This document shows, in pieces, positions 29,718 through 38,297 of a DNA stretch of 64,000 bases. How positions within the stretch are numbered: the stretch's first letter is position 1; every line of letters begins with the position of its first letter. The stretch is taken from assembly GCA_003666385.1 (NCBI GenBank), contig QPIN01000059.1, positions 1 through 64,000 of the forward strand. The letters are read 5' to 3'. The position numbers were made by a program, and so were the translations under genes. This DNA comes from Methylococcales symbiont of Hymedesmia sp. n. MRB-2018 (GTDB lineage: Bacteria > Pseudomonadota > Gammaproteobacteria > Methylococcales > Methylomonadaceae). The notes below the pieces were generated by a model. It made no database searches. It was given only the letters and a program-made list of their open reading frames with translations, and had not been told where the DNA came from.

Positions 29718-30557
29718 TTAAAAATATCGGCGTAGGGGTTTGATTCTTTTCCAGAAAATAGTGGCTGAGCCGATAATTTGCTTCGTACCCAAGGTTCCTC
29801 CGAATTTTAAGACAAACAAATATGTCAACCTAATCAGTTTGCCTGACAAGGTCTCTGGACGGCTGAATGGATAGCGTTTACATATTTCTTCCCTATCAGC
29901 ATGGATTGCACTCATCTGTACTAATATTTCATCTGAGACAATGACAGGATTTTGCACAGCGTATAAATTAACATATTTATCCACGCCCGTAAAATGATCC
30001 GTTGGGCGTGATATTGGCTGCAAACACTGTACTAATTTTCTGGCACCACGGTTATTTAAATAATAGCCATGCGTCCCATAGGCAGTTTCAGCTAATCTCC
30101 TTATCCTGTGTGTTTGGTTTAACTTTTTGCTATACCAAAAACTGTATTTTGCCTGAATATACCCCGAAGAACCACGATGCCCTAAAAGCATTAGCTCCCA
30201 GTTTTTGGGGAGTTTATCAATTTCTGCCAAACAACTTAGCAGTGCATTGTCAAATTGGATATCGTCTTCAAAAATCAATGCTGTCTCAATATCATCATCT
30301 ATCATCTTTTGATAAATCAATTTATGACTCAAAGCACAGCCAATTTCCCCTTTAGTCATCGGTCTACGAAGATTTTTCATGGCTTGTTCTTCCGAATAGA
30401 CGCTATTTATTTCCGTTGCGCTGAGTAATCGCCCATCTACTGCATCAATAAATTCCACTGCTAAATTATATTTTTCGCACAATTCCTCCATGTGCTGTTT
30501 TTTATTAAGCTGTTTTTTTAGATTAATAATAAAAATGGGGATTTTTATTTTTTGCAT
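29718..30557 (-). CDS. family 25 glycosyltransferase (LPS biosynthesis type)
   Basis: A 279-residue enzyme of the GT25 family, which commonly adds galactose to lipooligosaccharide. Marks are PIFIINLKKQLNKKQHM at the N-terminus, MTKGEIGCALSHKLIYQKM, LIFEDDIQFDN with the acidic metal site near residue 95, LLGHRGS, and AYGTHGYYLNNRGARKL. The C-terminus is basic. It is probably part of a surface-polysaccharide locus with the GT2 gene at 27109 and the remnant immediately upstream. Confidence 0.9.
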   Translation of the reverse strand: MQKIKIPIFIINLKKQLNKKQHMEELCEKYNLAVEFIDAVDGRLLSATEINSVYSEEQAMKNLRRPMTKGEIGCALSHKLIYQKMIDDDIETALIFEDDIQFDNALLSCLAEIDKLPKNWELMLLGHRGSSGYIQAKYSFWYSKKLNQTHRIRRLAETAYGTHGYYLNNRGARKLVQCLQPISRPTDHFTGVDKYVNLYAVQNPVIVSDEILVQMSAIHADREEICKRYPFSRPETLSGKLIRLTYLFVLKFGGTLGTKQIIGSATIFWKRIKPLRRYF

Positions 30558-30564
30558 AGAACTA

Positions 30565-30793
30565 TTATTTTTGAATCAGATTGGCCAGATTTTGCATAAT
30601 AAATTTCTTTGTTTTTTCAATGTCCAGGCTTGGGGGTGCCCAATCAACATTATTTTTATAATAATTCAGCATCAACAAATTCACCAACCTCAAAACCTAA
30701 TTTTTTGATGGCACGCATCGCTACTATGGTTTGAATTTCATCACCTAGATTAGAGGAATGTCGATATTCAAAGGTTGAAATTTTTTTTGTCAC
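30565..30793 (-). pseudogene. polysaccharide pyruvyltransferase-like remnant
   Basis: On the minus strand a GTG-started frame reads FEYRHSSNLGDEIQTIVA and stops after about 39 residues at a frameshift. A second frame continues NNVDWAPPSLDIEKTKKF to a stop at 30565. The first part resembles the N-terminus of polysaccharide pyruvyltransferases (the N-x-GDEIQT site), the second the C-terminal tail of such enzymes, so the middle of the gene is deleted. It lies directly upstream of the GT25 gene. Confidence 0.5.
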
Positions 30794-30864
30794 AATTTTA
30801 TTTTAAATGGGTATCTCCTAATGCTAACCCCCTGACATTTAATGTCAATAAAAAGTGTTAATTA

Positions 30865-30954
30865 GCTCTCGTCCATAAACTATAAGCCATTGAAAAGCAC
30901 ATAAAAAGCTACCGTTACAGGCGGGGAGGGGGGGTGATTGCGCTGGTATAATTT
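30865..30954 (+). repeat. promoter-bearing repeat upstream of pgi (copy 1)
   Basis: It starts GCTCTCGTC, continues ATAAACTATAAGCCATTG and ends with CTGGTATAAT at 30943-30952, an extended -10 promoter element (TG-N-TATAAT). The same start and end, with a diverged middle, occur at 54048-54133 upstream of the carbonic anhydrase gene. The -10 lies about 115 bases before the pgi start. Confidence 0.55.
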
Positions 30955-31066
30955 ATAGCACCTCAAATAATGAAGACAATTATTTCAAAAACCTTATTCC
31001 CAATAATTGGCGTACAATTCAACACATAAGCTATTCTTTCACATCGTTAAATACGGAGTCACTTTA

Positions 31067-32695
31067 ATGTCATCACTCATAAAGTCAGCCATTTGGCATG
31101 ATCTTCAAAATCATTTTCATGACATCTCTAGTTTACATATGAGAGACATGTTTGCTGATGATATTCATCGTTTTGATAAGTTCTCTTTGTGCTTCAACGA
31201 TATTCTTTTCGATTATTCTAAAAATAGAATAACTGATAAAACGCTACCGTTATTACTAGAGCTTGCCAAGCACAGACAATTAGATAAAAAAATCAAAGCC
31301 ATGTTTGCAGGTGAAAAAATCAACCAAAGTGAAGATAGGGCTGTTTTGCATATCGCATTGAGGAATCGCAGTAACCGCCCTATCTTAGTGGATGGTCAGG
31401 ATGTTAATGCCGATGTAAATCGGGTTTTAAAAAAAATGCGGCGTTTTTGTGATGCTGTTCATTCGGGTAACTGGCGTGGGTTTACCGGTAAAGTGATGAC
31501 CGATGTGGTTAATATTGGTATAGGTGGTTCTGATTCAGGACCAAGAATGGTTGTTAGGGCTTTACAGCCTTACTCGATAAATAAAATTCAAACACACTTT
31601 GTCTCTAATGTTGCACAAGCCGACTTACTTAGCACGCTAAACAAGTTGAACCCAGAGACCACTCTGTTTTTAATCGCATCAAAAACATTTACTACTCAAG
31701 AAACCATAACCAATGCTGTTTCAGCTCGCAGCTGGCTGGTCGATGCATTATCAGACCAAAATGCAGTCGACAAACACTTCGTGGCTATTTCAACGAATAA
31801 GGAAAAAGTCGTTGAATTCGGCATTGATCCAGAAAATATATTTGAATTTTGGGATTGGGTTGGTGGTCGTTTTTCTCTTTGGTCGGCCATCGGCTTATCC
31901 ATCCCTTTAACCATTGGCATGGATAACTTTGAAAAACTATTAGACGGTGCCCATGATGTTGATGAACACTTTAGGCTAACACCTTTTAAACAGAATATCC
32001 CCGTCATTATGGCACTGCTGGGTGTTTGGTATAACAATTTTTTTAAAACCGAATGCCAGGCTATTTTACCGTATGGTCATTATCTACGGTATTTTCCTGC
32101 CTTTATGCAACAAGGGGACATGGAAAGTAATGGTAAAAGCGTTGATGTTGAAGGAAACGCCGTAGATTATCAGACCGGCCCTATTATATGGGGTCAAACA
32201 GGCACTAATGGACAACATGCCTTTTACCAGCTTATCCATCAGGGTACAAAGCTGATCCCCTGCGACTTTTTAGTACCTGCAACAAGTTATCATGACCTGC
32301 CAGACCATCACAATATGTTGATTTCTAACTTTCTGGCTCAGCCTCAAGCCCTGATGCAGGGAAAAACGGCAGAACAGGTCATCAGTGAACTTGACCCCTC
32401 CGAACACGATAGCATTCGGGTTAATGCCAAAGTTTTCCCTGGAAACATACCCACTAATTCATTTTTATTTAAACAATTAACAGCAAAAACATTGGGTTCA
32501 TTAATCGCTTTATATGAACACAAAGTGTTTGTCCAGGGGGCAATATGGAATATCAACTCATTTGACCAGATGGGGGTTGAATTAGGAAAGGTTCTGGCTG
32601 GTGTTATTTTTCCAGAACTACAGGATAAAGATAAGGTCAGCAGTCATGATAGCTCAACCAATGGTTTAATTAATCATTTAAAAAAAATTCGCTGA
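31067..32695 (+). CDS. pgi: glucose-6-phosphate isomerase
   Basis: Interconverts glucose-6-phosphate and fructose-6-phosphate, linking the RuMP cycle, gluconeogenesis and the glycogen genes. The start at ATG 31067 has GGAG 8 bases upstream and gives 542 residues, the usual length; the in-frame TTG at 31007 is rejected. Marks are [26 protein letters not shown], the [14 protein letters not shown] signature and GANGQH-like [16 protein letters not shown], with the C-terminal [13 protein letters not shown]. The upstream repeat probably supplies its promoter. Confidence 0.97.
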   Translation: MSSLIKSAIWHDLQNHFHDISSLHMRDMFADDIHRFDKFSLCFNDILFDYSKNRITDKTLPLLLELAKHRQLDKKIKAMFAGEKINQSEDRAVLHIALRNRSNRPILVDGQDVNADVNRVLKKMRRFCDAVHSGNWRGFTGKVMTDVVNIGIGGSDSGPRMVVRALQPYSINKIQTHFVSNVAQADLLSTLNKLNPETTLFLIASKTFTTQETITNAVSARSWLVDALSDQNAVDKHFVAISTNKEKVVEFGIDPENIFEFWDWVGGRFSLWSAIGLSIPLTIGMDNFEKLLDGAHDVDEHFRLTPFKQNIPVIMALLGVWYNNFFKTECQAILPYGHYLRYFPAFMQQGDMESNGKSVDVEGNAVDYQTGPIIWGQTGTNGQHAFYQLIHQGTKLIPCDFLVPATSYHDLPDHHNMLISNFLAQPQALMQGKTAEQVISELDPSEHDSIRVNAKVFPGNIPTNSFLFKQLTAKTLGSLIALYEHKVFVQGAIWNINSFDQMGVELGKVLAGVIFPELQDKDKVSSHDSSTNGLINHLKKIR

Positions 32696-32745
32696 CTTGG
32701 TGGAAAACTAAAATTTAATGCCCCCCTTTTATTCAACATAGACTT

Positions 32746-35700
32746 ATGAAAATACTCAATATTTATTTTAAGAATATTAATTCACTGGAAGGCGAAAATC
32801 GCATTCATTTTGATCAGGTACCTTTATCTGAGTCGGGTGTTTTTGCCATTACAGGCCCTAATGGTTCAGGTAAATCGAGTATTTTAGATGTTATCACTTT
32901 AGCTTTATACGGAGAAACATTCCGTTTTGATCGCCCTGCTGATCATGTAATGACTAAAGCCACAACGGAAAGTTTTGCAGAGGTTGAGTTTGAATTGGCT
33001 GGTAATAGCTATCGTTCAAGCTGGCGTGTTAAGAGAGATCGAAACAGCGCTGAGGGAGATTTATTGGCACCAGAAATGATACTACATCATTTGAATGGCA
33101 GCGTGCAACTTATAGAGCAAAGCACGCAAAAAGTAAGAAGTCGTGTGGCTGAAATAACAGGGATGGATTTTCATAAGTTTAGTAAATCCATGATTTTGGC
33201 TCAGGGCGATTTTTCTGCTTATTTAAATGCGCTTGATAGTGAGCGGATGGATATTCTGGAGAAAATCAGTGGTTCTGATATTTATCATACACTTAAGAAT
33301 CAGGCAGAAGAAAAAAACAAAGTGGCTCAAACGCAATTACAGGTATTACAACAAGAGCTTAATGCCATCCCCATTATAGATGCTGTGAGTAGAGAAGCCA
33401 ACGAACTGGATTTAGCTGATTTTCAACAACAGCATCTTGAGCTAAAACAAGAATATCAGGAAATACATCAGCAGTTAGTTTCTGTACAGAAAGTTAGTAA
33501 TCTGCAAAGTCAGTCTAAAACTTTGACTGATCAGCAAAAACTATTAGATACGCAGTTAGAAGAAAACCAGAAAAAACTGGATAAAATTGAATCCATGCAA
33601 GTGGTCAAGCGATTCGAAGGTGATTTAAAAGCACTTGATAATAAGCTTTCTGATACAGAACAAAGTCGGAAAACACTGAATGCTTATCGTAGTGAACTGG
33701 CTTTACTGCAAAAACAACTGAATGGGCACGAGTTTGATGTTAATACTGCCAGTACCCACGACACATCCCTATCAGAACAAAAAGCTAGCATGGAGCAAAT
33801 TAAGTTGAAATTGAATGAATTAAACTTAGCATTAGCACAAGAAAATGCTTTAATTCAATCAATGAATCAACAAGCTGTTGAATATAAATCCACCCTAGAA
33901 GAGAACGAGGCCTGGTTGCAAGAACATGCAGTGGATCAACATTTACTCAATGAATTTCCTGAATTTACTCGTTTATCACTTCTTAAACAGGCACTGGCTG
34001 AAGCGACAGAAAAGCAGCAAGTATTTTTAAATTGGTCAAAAAACACCTCCAAAGGATTAAAACAATCTAAAGAACACAGTGAATCTTTGACTAAAAAAGG
34101 CGCAGATTTAGAAGCTCAGATTAAAACAGATGAACAACTGTTAGAAACAATGAGTGAAGGTTATTCATTGCAACAGTTGTATGAAATGAAACTGCAACAA
34201 CAAGAAAGACTTAAACAATTTCAAGAGTTAAGCGATCTTGCCAACGTCAATTCCAAATTGGGTAACAAGGGATTTTTAGAGGGATTATTTCAAGCCAAAG
34301 GCGCTGATAGAGAAGCACATGAATTGAAGCAGGAGGCAGAACAATTACAACTAGAAATCGGTAAAGAACAAAGGGTCATCGTCACCCTAGAAGCCGCCGT
34401 CTTTAATGAAGCATTGTTATTAAAAATGGAGGGGGAGAGACAGCATTTAAAAGATGATAAAGCGTGCCCTTTATGTGGCGCCCTGGATCACCCCTATCTA
34501 AAGTATCCGCCTGCTGTTTCAAATTCAAAACAGATATTGCTTGAACAACGGAAAAAACTTAAACGTCTGAATACGGAGGCAAGCAGTTTGCTTAAACAAA
34601 TTGCAACTTCTAAAAATCAGGCAAAAGTCGATAAGGAAAAAGCGGGTAAATTAGAAGCTATTTGTTCTCAGTGGAATAGTCTGGCAAACAAGTTAAATGT
34701 TGCCCGTATGGGTTTAGATATTGAAAAATTTTCAGCTATTAAAGAATTAATTAATGAAGAAAAATCTGAATTATCTATTTTGAATACGCTGATTAAGAAA
34801 TATTCCAGGCAGCAAGCAGTAATGGTTGAAGCAAAAGAAACGATTGAGGTCAACAAAAATAACTTAGCCCGTTTGAGTAAAGAGGCTGAGGCTTTAAATT
34901 CTGAAATAAATACTCGGCCAGATGAGTCTGCTGAGTTAGAGCAAAAGGTTTCCAGCATTCAGCAAGATGTACAAACTTTAGAAACAAAAATTGCTGAACA
35001 GCTTAATGTATTCGGTGAAAAAAAACCGAGTAAAGAAATTAAAGAACATGAGCTGATTCGACACTTAAATACACGCAAACAAGCTTATAATTCAAGAAAG
35101 GTGCATGCAAAAACCTTATTAGAACAGCTGCAAAGTCTAGAAACAAAAACAGCGGCATCGCCGTTTAAGATTGAACAACTAACAAAAGATATTGAGAAAA
35201 ATATAGCATTGGCTCAACAACAAGAGTTAGCTGCTTTACATTTGTCGCTGCTAGAAAAGCAAAGATTAATTGCCGATAAAGAAGTTATTTGTGGGCAACA
35301 AGAAAAAGATTCAGCGACCTTAAAACAAAATCTGCTAGAAAGTAGTCAAGAACTGGCTCAAGGTGATTTGAACGTGTTGAGAGAGGGTGTTGAATTAGTT
35401 AAAGGCAAAGGTAATGTGTTACAGACACGTTTAGAATTGACCCAGCGGCTTAATAAAATATGGAAAGACATAGAACAATCTCAAGCAGAACTGGATAAAG
35501 AAAAAGCGATACTTTTAACGGATAAAAAAGAAGATGGGTTGTTACCTTTAGATAAATCCATGAAAGAAAAATTACATATTACAAAACAGGAAATAGACAC
35601 ATTACAGAATAAGTTGAAACAACAAAATATCATGCAAGAAAAGTATGATGCACTTTTGCAAAAAGTAACCCAGCAAAAAGAAAAAGCCAGAGCCAGTGAG

Positions 35701-36195
35701 CAAGAGATTAAATTTATCTCGGAAGATAATGGCATACACTTTCGTCATAAAGTACTGCAAGGGATGGCAGATAAATTATTATCCGAATCCAATCAGGTGT
35801 TAGAGAAAATTAGTGGGCGCTATTTTTTGCGAAAAGGTGAGAGTGAACATGGTTTGGCACTGGAAATAGAAGATAGCAAACAAAAAAATGTCAGACGCTT
35901 ACCTAAAACATTATCTGGTGGCGAGAGTTTTATCGTTAGCCTAGCGTTAGCAATGGGTCTAGCAGAAATGGCTAGTAATGGTCATGCTTTGGATTCTTTA
36001 TTTCTGGATGAAGGTTTTGGTAATTTAGATGCCGAAGCGCTTTATGTGGCTATGACAACGCTGGAAAGTTTAAAAATACACGGAAAAACAGTGGGTGTTA
36101 TTTCCCATGTTGAAGGTGTGCGTAAGCGGATTAAAACACAGATAAAAATGATTAAAAAACCAAATGGCATGAGTGCTTTAAAGGTGATTTCTTGA
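32746..36195 (+). CDS. sbcC: SbcC-type exonuclease ATPase subunit
   Basis: Large ATPase of the SbcCD (Mre11-Rad50-like) complex that cleaves DNA hairpins and palindromes. The 1149 residues begin with the Walker A AITGPNGSGKSSILDVIT, followed by very long coiled coils with the zinc hook CPLCGALDHP near residue 577. The C-terminal lobe has the ABC signature LSGGESFIVSLALAMGLAEM and Walker B LDSLFLDEGFGNLD, completing a split ATPase. Its nuclease partner sbcD is not next to it, which departs from the usual order. Given how many inverted repeats this chromosome carries, its role in palindrome processing is notable. Confidence 0.94.
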   Translation: MKILNIYFKNINSLEGENRIHFDQVPLSESGVFAITGPNGSGKSSILDVITLALYGETFRFDRPADHVMTKATTESFAEVEFELAGNSYRSSWRVKRDRNSAEGDLLAPEMILHHLNGSVQLIEQSTQKVRSRVAEITGMDFHKFSKSMILAQGDFSAYLNALDSERMDILEKISGSDIYHTLKNQAEEKNKVAQTQLQVLQQELNAIPIIDAVSREANELDLADFQQQHLELKQEYQEIHQQLVSVQKVSNLQSQSKTLTDQQKLLDTQLEENQKKLDKIESMQVVKRFEGDLKALDNKLSDTEQSRKTLNAYRSELALLQKQLNGHEFDVNTASTHDTSLSEQKASMEQIKLKLNELNLALAQENALIQSMNQQAVEYKSTLEENEAWLQEHAVDQHLLNEFPEFTRLSLLKQALAEATEKQQVFLNWSKNTSKGLKQSKEHSESLTKKGADLEAQIKTDEQLLETMSEGYSLQQLYEMKLQQQERLKQFQELSDLANVNSKLGNKGFLEGLFQAKGADREAHELKQEAEQLQLEIGKEQRVIVTLEAAVFNEALLLKMEGERQHLKDDKACPLCGALDHPYLKYPPAVSNSKQILLEQRKKLKRLNTEASSLLKQIATSKNQAKVDKEKAGKLEAICSQWNSLANKLNVARMGLDIEKFSAIKELINEEKSELSILNTLIKKYSRQQAVMVEAKETIEVNKNNLARLSKEAEALNSEINTRPDESAELEQKVSSIQQDVQTLETKIAEQLNVFGEKKPSKEIKEHELIRHLNTRKQAYNSRKVHAKTLLEQLQSLETKTAASPFKIEQLTKDIEKNIALAQQQELAALHLSLLEKQRLIADKEVICGQQEKDSATLKQNLLESSQELAQGDLNVLREGVELVKGKGNVLQTRLELTQRLNKIWKDIEQSQAELDKEKAILLTDKKEDGLLPLDKSMKEKLHITKQEIDTLQNKLKQQNIMQEKYDALLQKVTQQKEKARASEQEIKFISEDNGIHFRHKVLQGMADKLLSESNQVLEKISGRYFLRKGESEHGLALEIEDSKQKNVRRLPKTLSGGESFIVSLALAMGLAEMASNGHALDSLFLDEGFGNLDAEALYVAMTTLESLKIHGKTVGVISHVEGVRKRIKTQIKMIKKPNGMSALKVIS

Positions 36196-36286
36196 TTTTT
36201 ATATTCGAACCCTGTTCAGATCATGGCGAATTCAACCCATAAGTTCAAACAGTCTGATTTTTAATGGTTAAAGAAGGGAGGCTAGG

Positions 36287-36518
36287 ATGGATCTCGCTGA
36301 TGCGCTTTGTATTCGGTCACGAGAAGCCATTGAAATACATTTTATTCAAATCAAAAATCATGGTAGAAAGCGCGAACAAATGATAAAAAACCGAGGTAAA
36401 AAAATACTGGATAGATTATGTAAATGAAGTTGAAAGCAACATTGTAACTTTTGATTTAACGCAGATAAAAGACCGATTTTTATCTTCTGCTCTTTTATTT
36501 CCTCGTGCTTTAAAATGA
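36287..36518 (+). pseudogene. frameshifted small gene remnant
   Basis: ATG 36287, preceded by a strong GGGAGG ribosome site, starts a 46-residue frame (MDLADALCIRSREAIEIHF). In the next frame the sequence continues without a start as YWIDYVNEVESNIVTFDL and ends LLFPRALK at 36518. Both pieces look like one protein split by a frameshift near 36400. No family can be assigned. Confidence 0.35.
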
Positions 36519-36541
36519 TGGGTCTATAAAGAATTGAACGG

Positions 36542-37156
36542 CTAAATTTTTATCTCTGGCGGAAAAATAATTTGATTCAACTTTAGATAATCAATAATAA
36601 CATCTGCACATTCCTCAATTCCAAGTTCTGCCGTATTAATAGTGACTTCTGCATATTCAGGTGTTTCATAGTCTGAATCAATACCAGTAAAGTTCTTAAT
36701 TTTGCCTTGACGTGCTTTTTTATAAAGACCTTTTGGGTCACGTTGTTCACATATTTTTGTCGGTGTAGCCATGTAAATCTCAATAAACTCATTCTCACCC
36801 ACTAATTCACGCACCATTCTTCTATCTCTGCGAAAGGGCGATATAAAAGCTGTTAAAACAAGTAAGCCTGCATCAACAAACAGCTTGGATATTTCACCGA
36901 TACGGCGAATATTTTCAATGCGGTCTCGGTCGGAAAAGCCCAAATCTTTATTAAGGTCATGACGAACATTATCACCATCTAATAAATAAGTATGGTGCCC
37001 TAATTCATAGAGTTTTTGTTCCACCGCACTGGCAATCGTTGATTTTCCTGCCCCGCTGAGACCAGTAAACCATAATATACAAGGCCGTTGCTTTTTTTGT
37101 CTTGATCTATTTTTTTTAGTAACACTGTGTAAATGCCAAACAATATTGTCATTCAT
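36542..37156 (-). CDS. cysC: adenylylsulfate kinase
   Basis: Phosphorylates adenosine 5'-phosphosulfate to PAPS, the donor for sulfation or reductive assimilation. The start at 37156 gives 204 residues beginning MNDNIVWHLHSVTK, the family's usual start; the upstream ATG at 37189 adds 11 untypical residues. Marks are LWFTGLSGAGKSTIA (P-loop), LLDGDNVRHDLNKDLGFS and FISPFRRDR. No cysDN is adjacent. Its position beside exopolysaccharide export genes raises the possibility of polymer sulfation, which is inference. Confidence 0.93.
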   Translation of the reverse strand: MNDNIVWHLHSVTKKNRSRQKKQRPCILWFTGLSGAGKSTIASAVEQKLYELGHHTYLLDGDNVRHDLNKDLGFSDRDRIENIRRIGEISKLFVDAGLLVLTAFISPFRRDRRMVRELVGENEFIEIYMATPTKICEQRDPKGLYKKARQGKIKNFTGIDSDYETPEYAEVTINTAELGIEECADVIIDYLKLNQIIFPPEIKI

Positions 37157-37591
37157 TATTAGTTCCATCTTTCCATTATTTTTGTACAATATTTATTTAA
37201 TTCTTCATCTCGGCGTTAACTGAGTACCTAAGTATAATTAATTTAACTAATTTTTACTTGGGGGTTTTTCATATTGAAGGCACATAAATTAGTACATAGC
37301 AGGGCTAGGCAACAATTTATATGGCGCAGAAGGTGGCAAAAAAGACCAATAAAAATGTTAATTTATATGTCTGGGCATCTAGTCCCTTACAATAACCCAC
37401 CCGTCATCATCATCATCATCAATCAATTATCCCATTGAGCTTGGATTCAGCAAGGTGTCAACAATATTAAATTTGATATTCTACCTAACACCCCCCTATA
37501 ATGCTTCTTCTTGCTATACGTTTTCATACTATAAAACATCCTATGACTATCATTTTAGATTCCGTACTCCACAAACAACAGACTTTTTCTG
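37157..37591 (+). promoter_or_regulatory. spacer upstream of the polysaccharide export block
   Basis: No gene is seen. A good sigma-70 style promoter lies at TTGATA (37473-37478) and TATAAT (37497-37502), spaced 18 bases, pointing to the wza-like gene 90 bases downstream. A short CAT trinucleotide run occurs at about 37411-37428. The remainder is AT-rich. Confidence 0.5.
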
Positions 37592-38117
37592 ATGTTAAAT
37601 AAAACTACTACACAAACAAGAACCCTACTTATTTTGTGTTATTTGTTACCGTGCCAACCCTCCTTTATGCACAATCAAGCTACAACTATACTTTAGATGT
37701 TGGCGATAAAATTAGAATCACTGTCTTTAATCAGAAAGACTTGACTGGTGAATACGTCATTGATGGTTCAGGGGGTCTGTCGTTACCGCTTATAGGCGCT
37801 GTCACAGCAAAAGGATTGTCATTAAAAGACTTGGAAAAAATAATCCACACATTAAAACCCAATTTTCTTTTAAATCCTAAAGTAAGTGTTCAGGTTTTAA
37901 ACTACAGGCCCTTTTATATATTGGGTGAAGTTGAAAAACCCAACTCTTGCCCTTATGTAAACGGAATGACTTATTTAAATGCCGTAGCCATAACCGGTGG
38001 CTTTACCTACCGCGCCAAAGACGACCGTGTATTTGTTGTGCATAACCACAAACCTAAACAAGATGAAACCCAAATGACACCAAGGATATTATCCGTATTG
38101 ATGAACGTCTTTTCTGA
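37592..38117 (+). pseudogene. Wza-like polysaccharide export protein, frameshifted twice
   Basis: Outer-membrane polysaccharide export lipoprotein family. A start at ATG 37592 encodes MLNKTTTQTRTLLILCYLL, a signal peptide that goes out of frame near 37647; the mature part continues in another frame as PTLLYAQSSYNYTLDVGDKIRITVF. The Poly_export and SLBB parts follow (GGLSLPLIGAV, NYRPFYILGEVEKP). Near 38085 the frame shifts again: the expected ending DIIRIDERLF with a stop at 38115-38117 is in the third frame, while the current frame runs on to 38178. It precedes the autokinase gene. Either the gene is decaying or the assembly has indels here. Confidence 0.7.
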
Positions 38118-38297
38118 TGTTTTATTTTATGGATTTTATAATCTGTTAAATTTAATTATCATCCGTTCGGTTTTTTGATGCTCAGTGCCTAGGTGCTTGG
38201 CAAGCAAGTCCCCAATATAAAGGAAAGAACTACAGACACAATGTAACCCGTAGGGGTCATTACTTGACAATTACTTCTTTTTAAAAAGCAAATAAAA

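Noticed and set aside
37411..37428. CAT trinucleotide run as a phase-variation tract
   Set aside because: It is only about six units long, outside any coding sequence and not between promoter boxes of a recognised gene.
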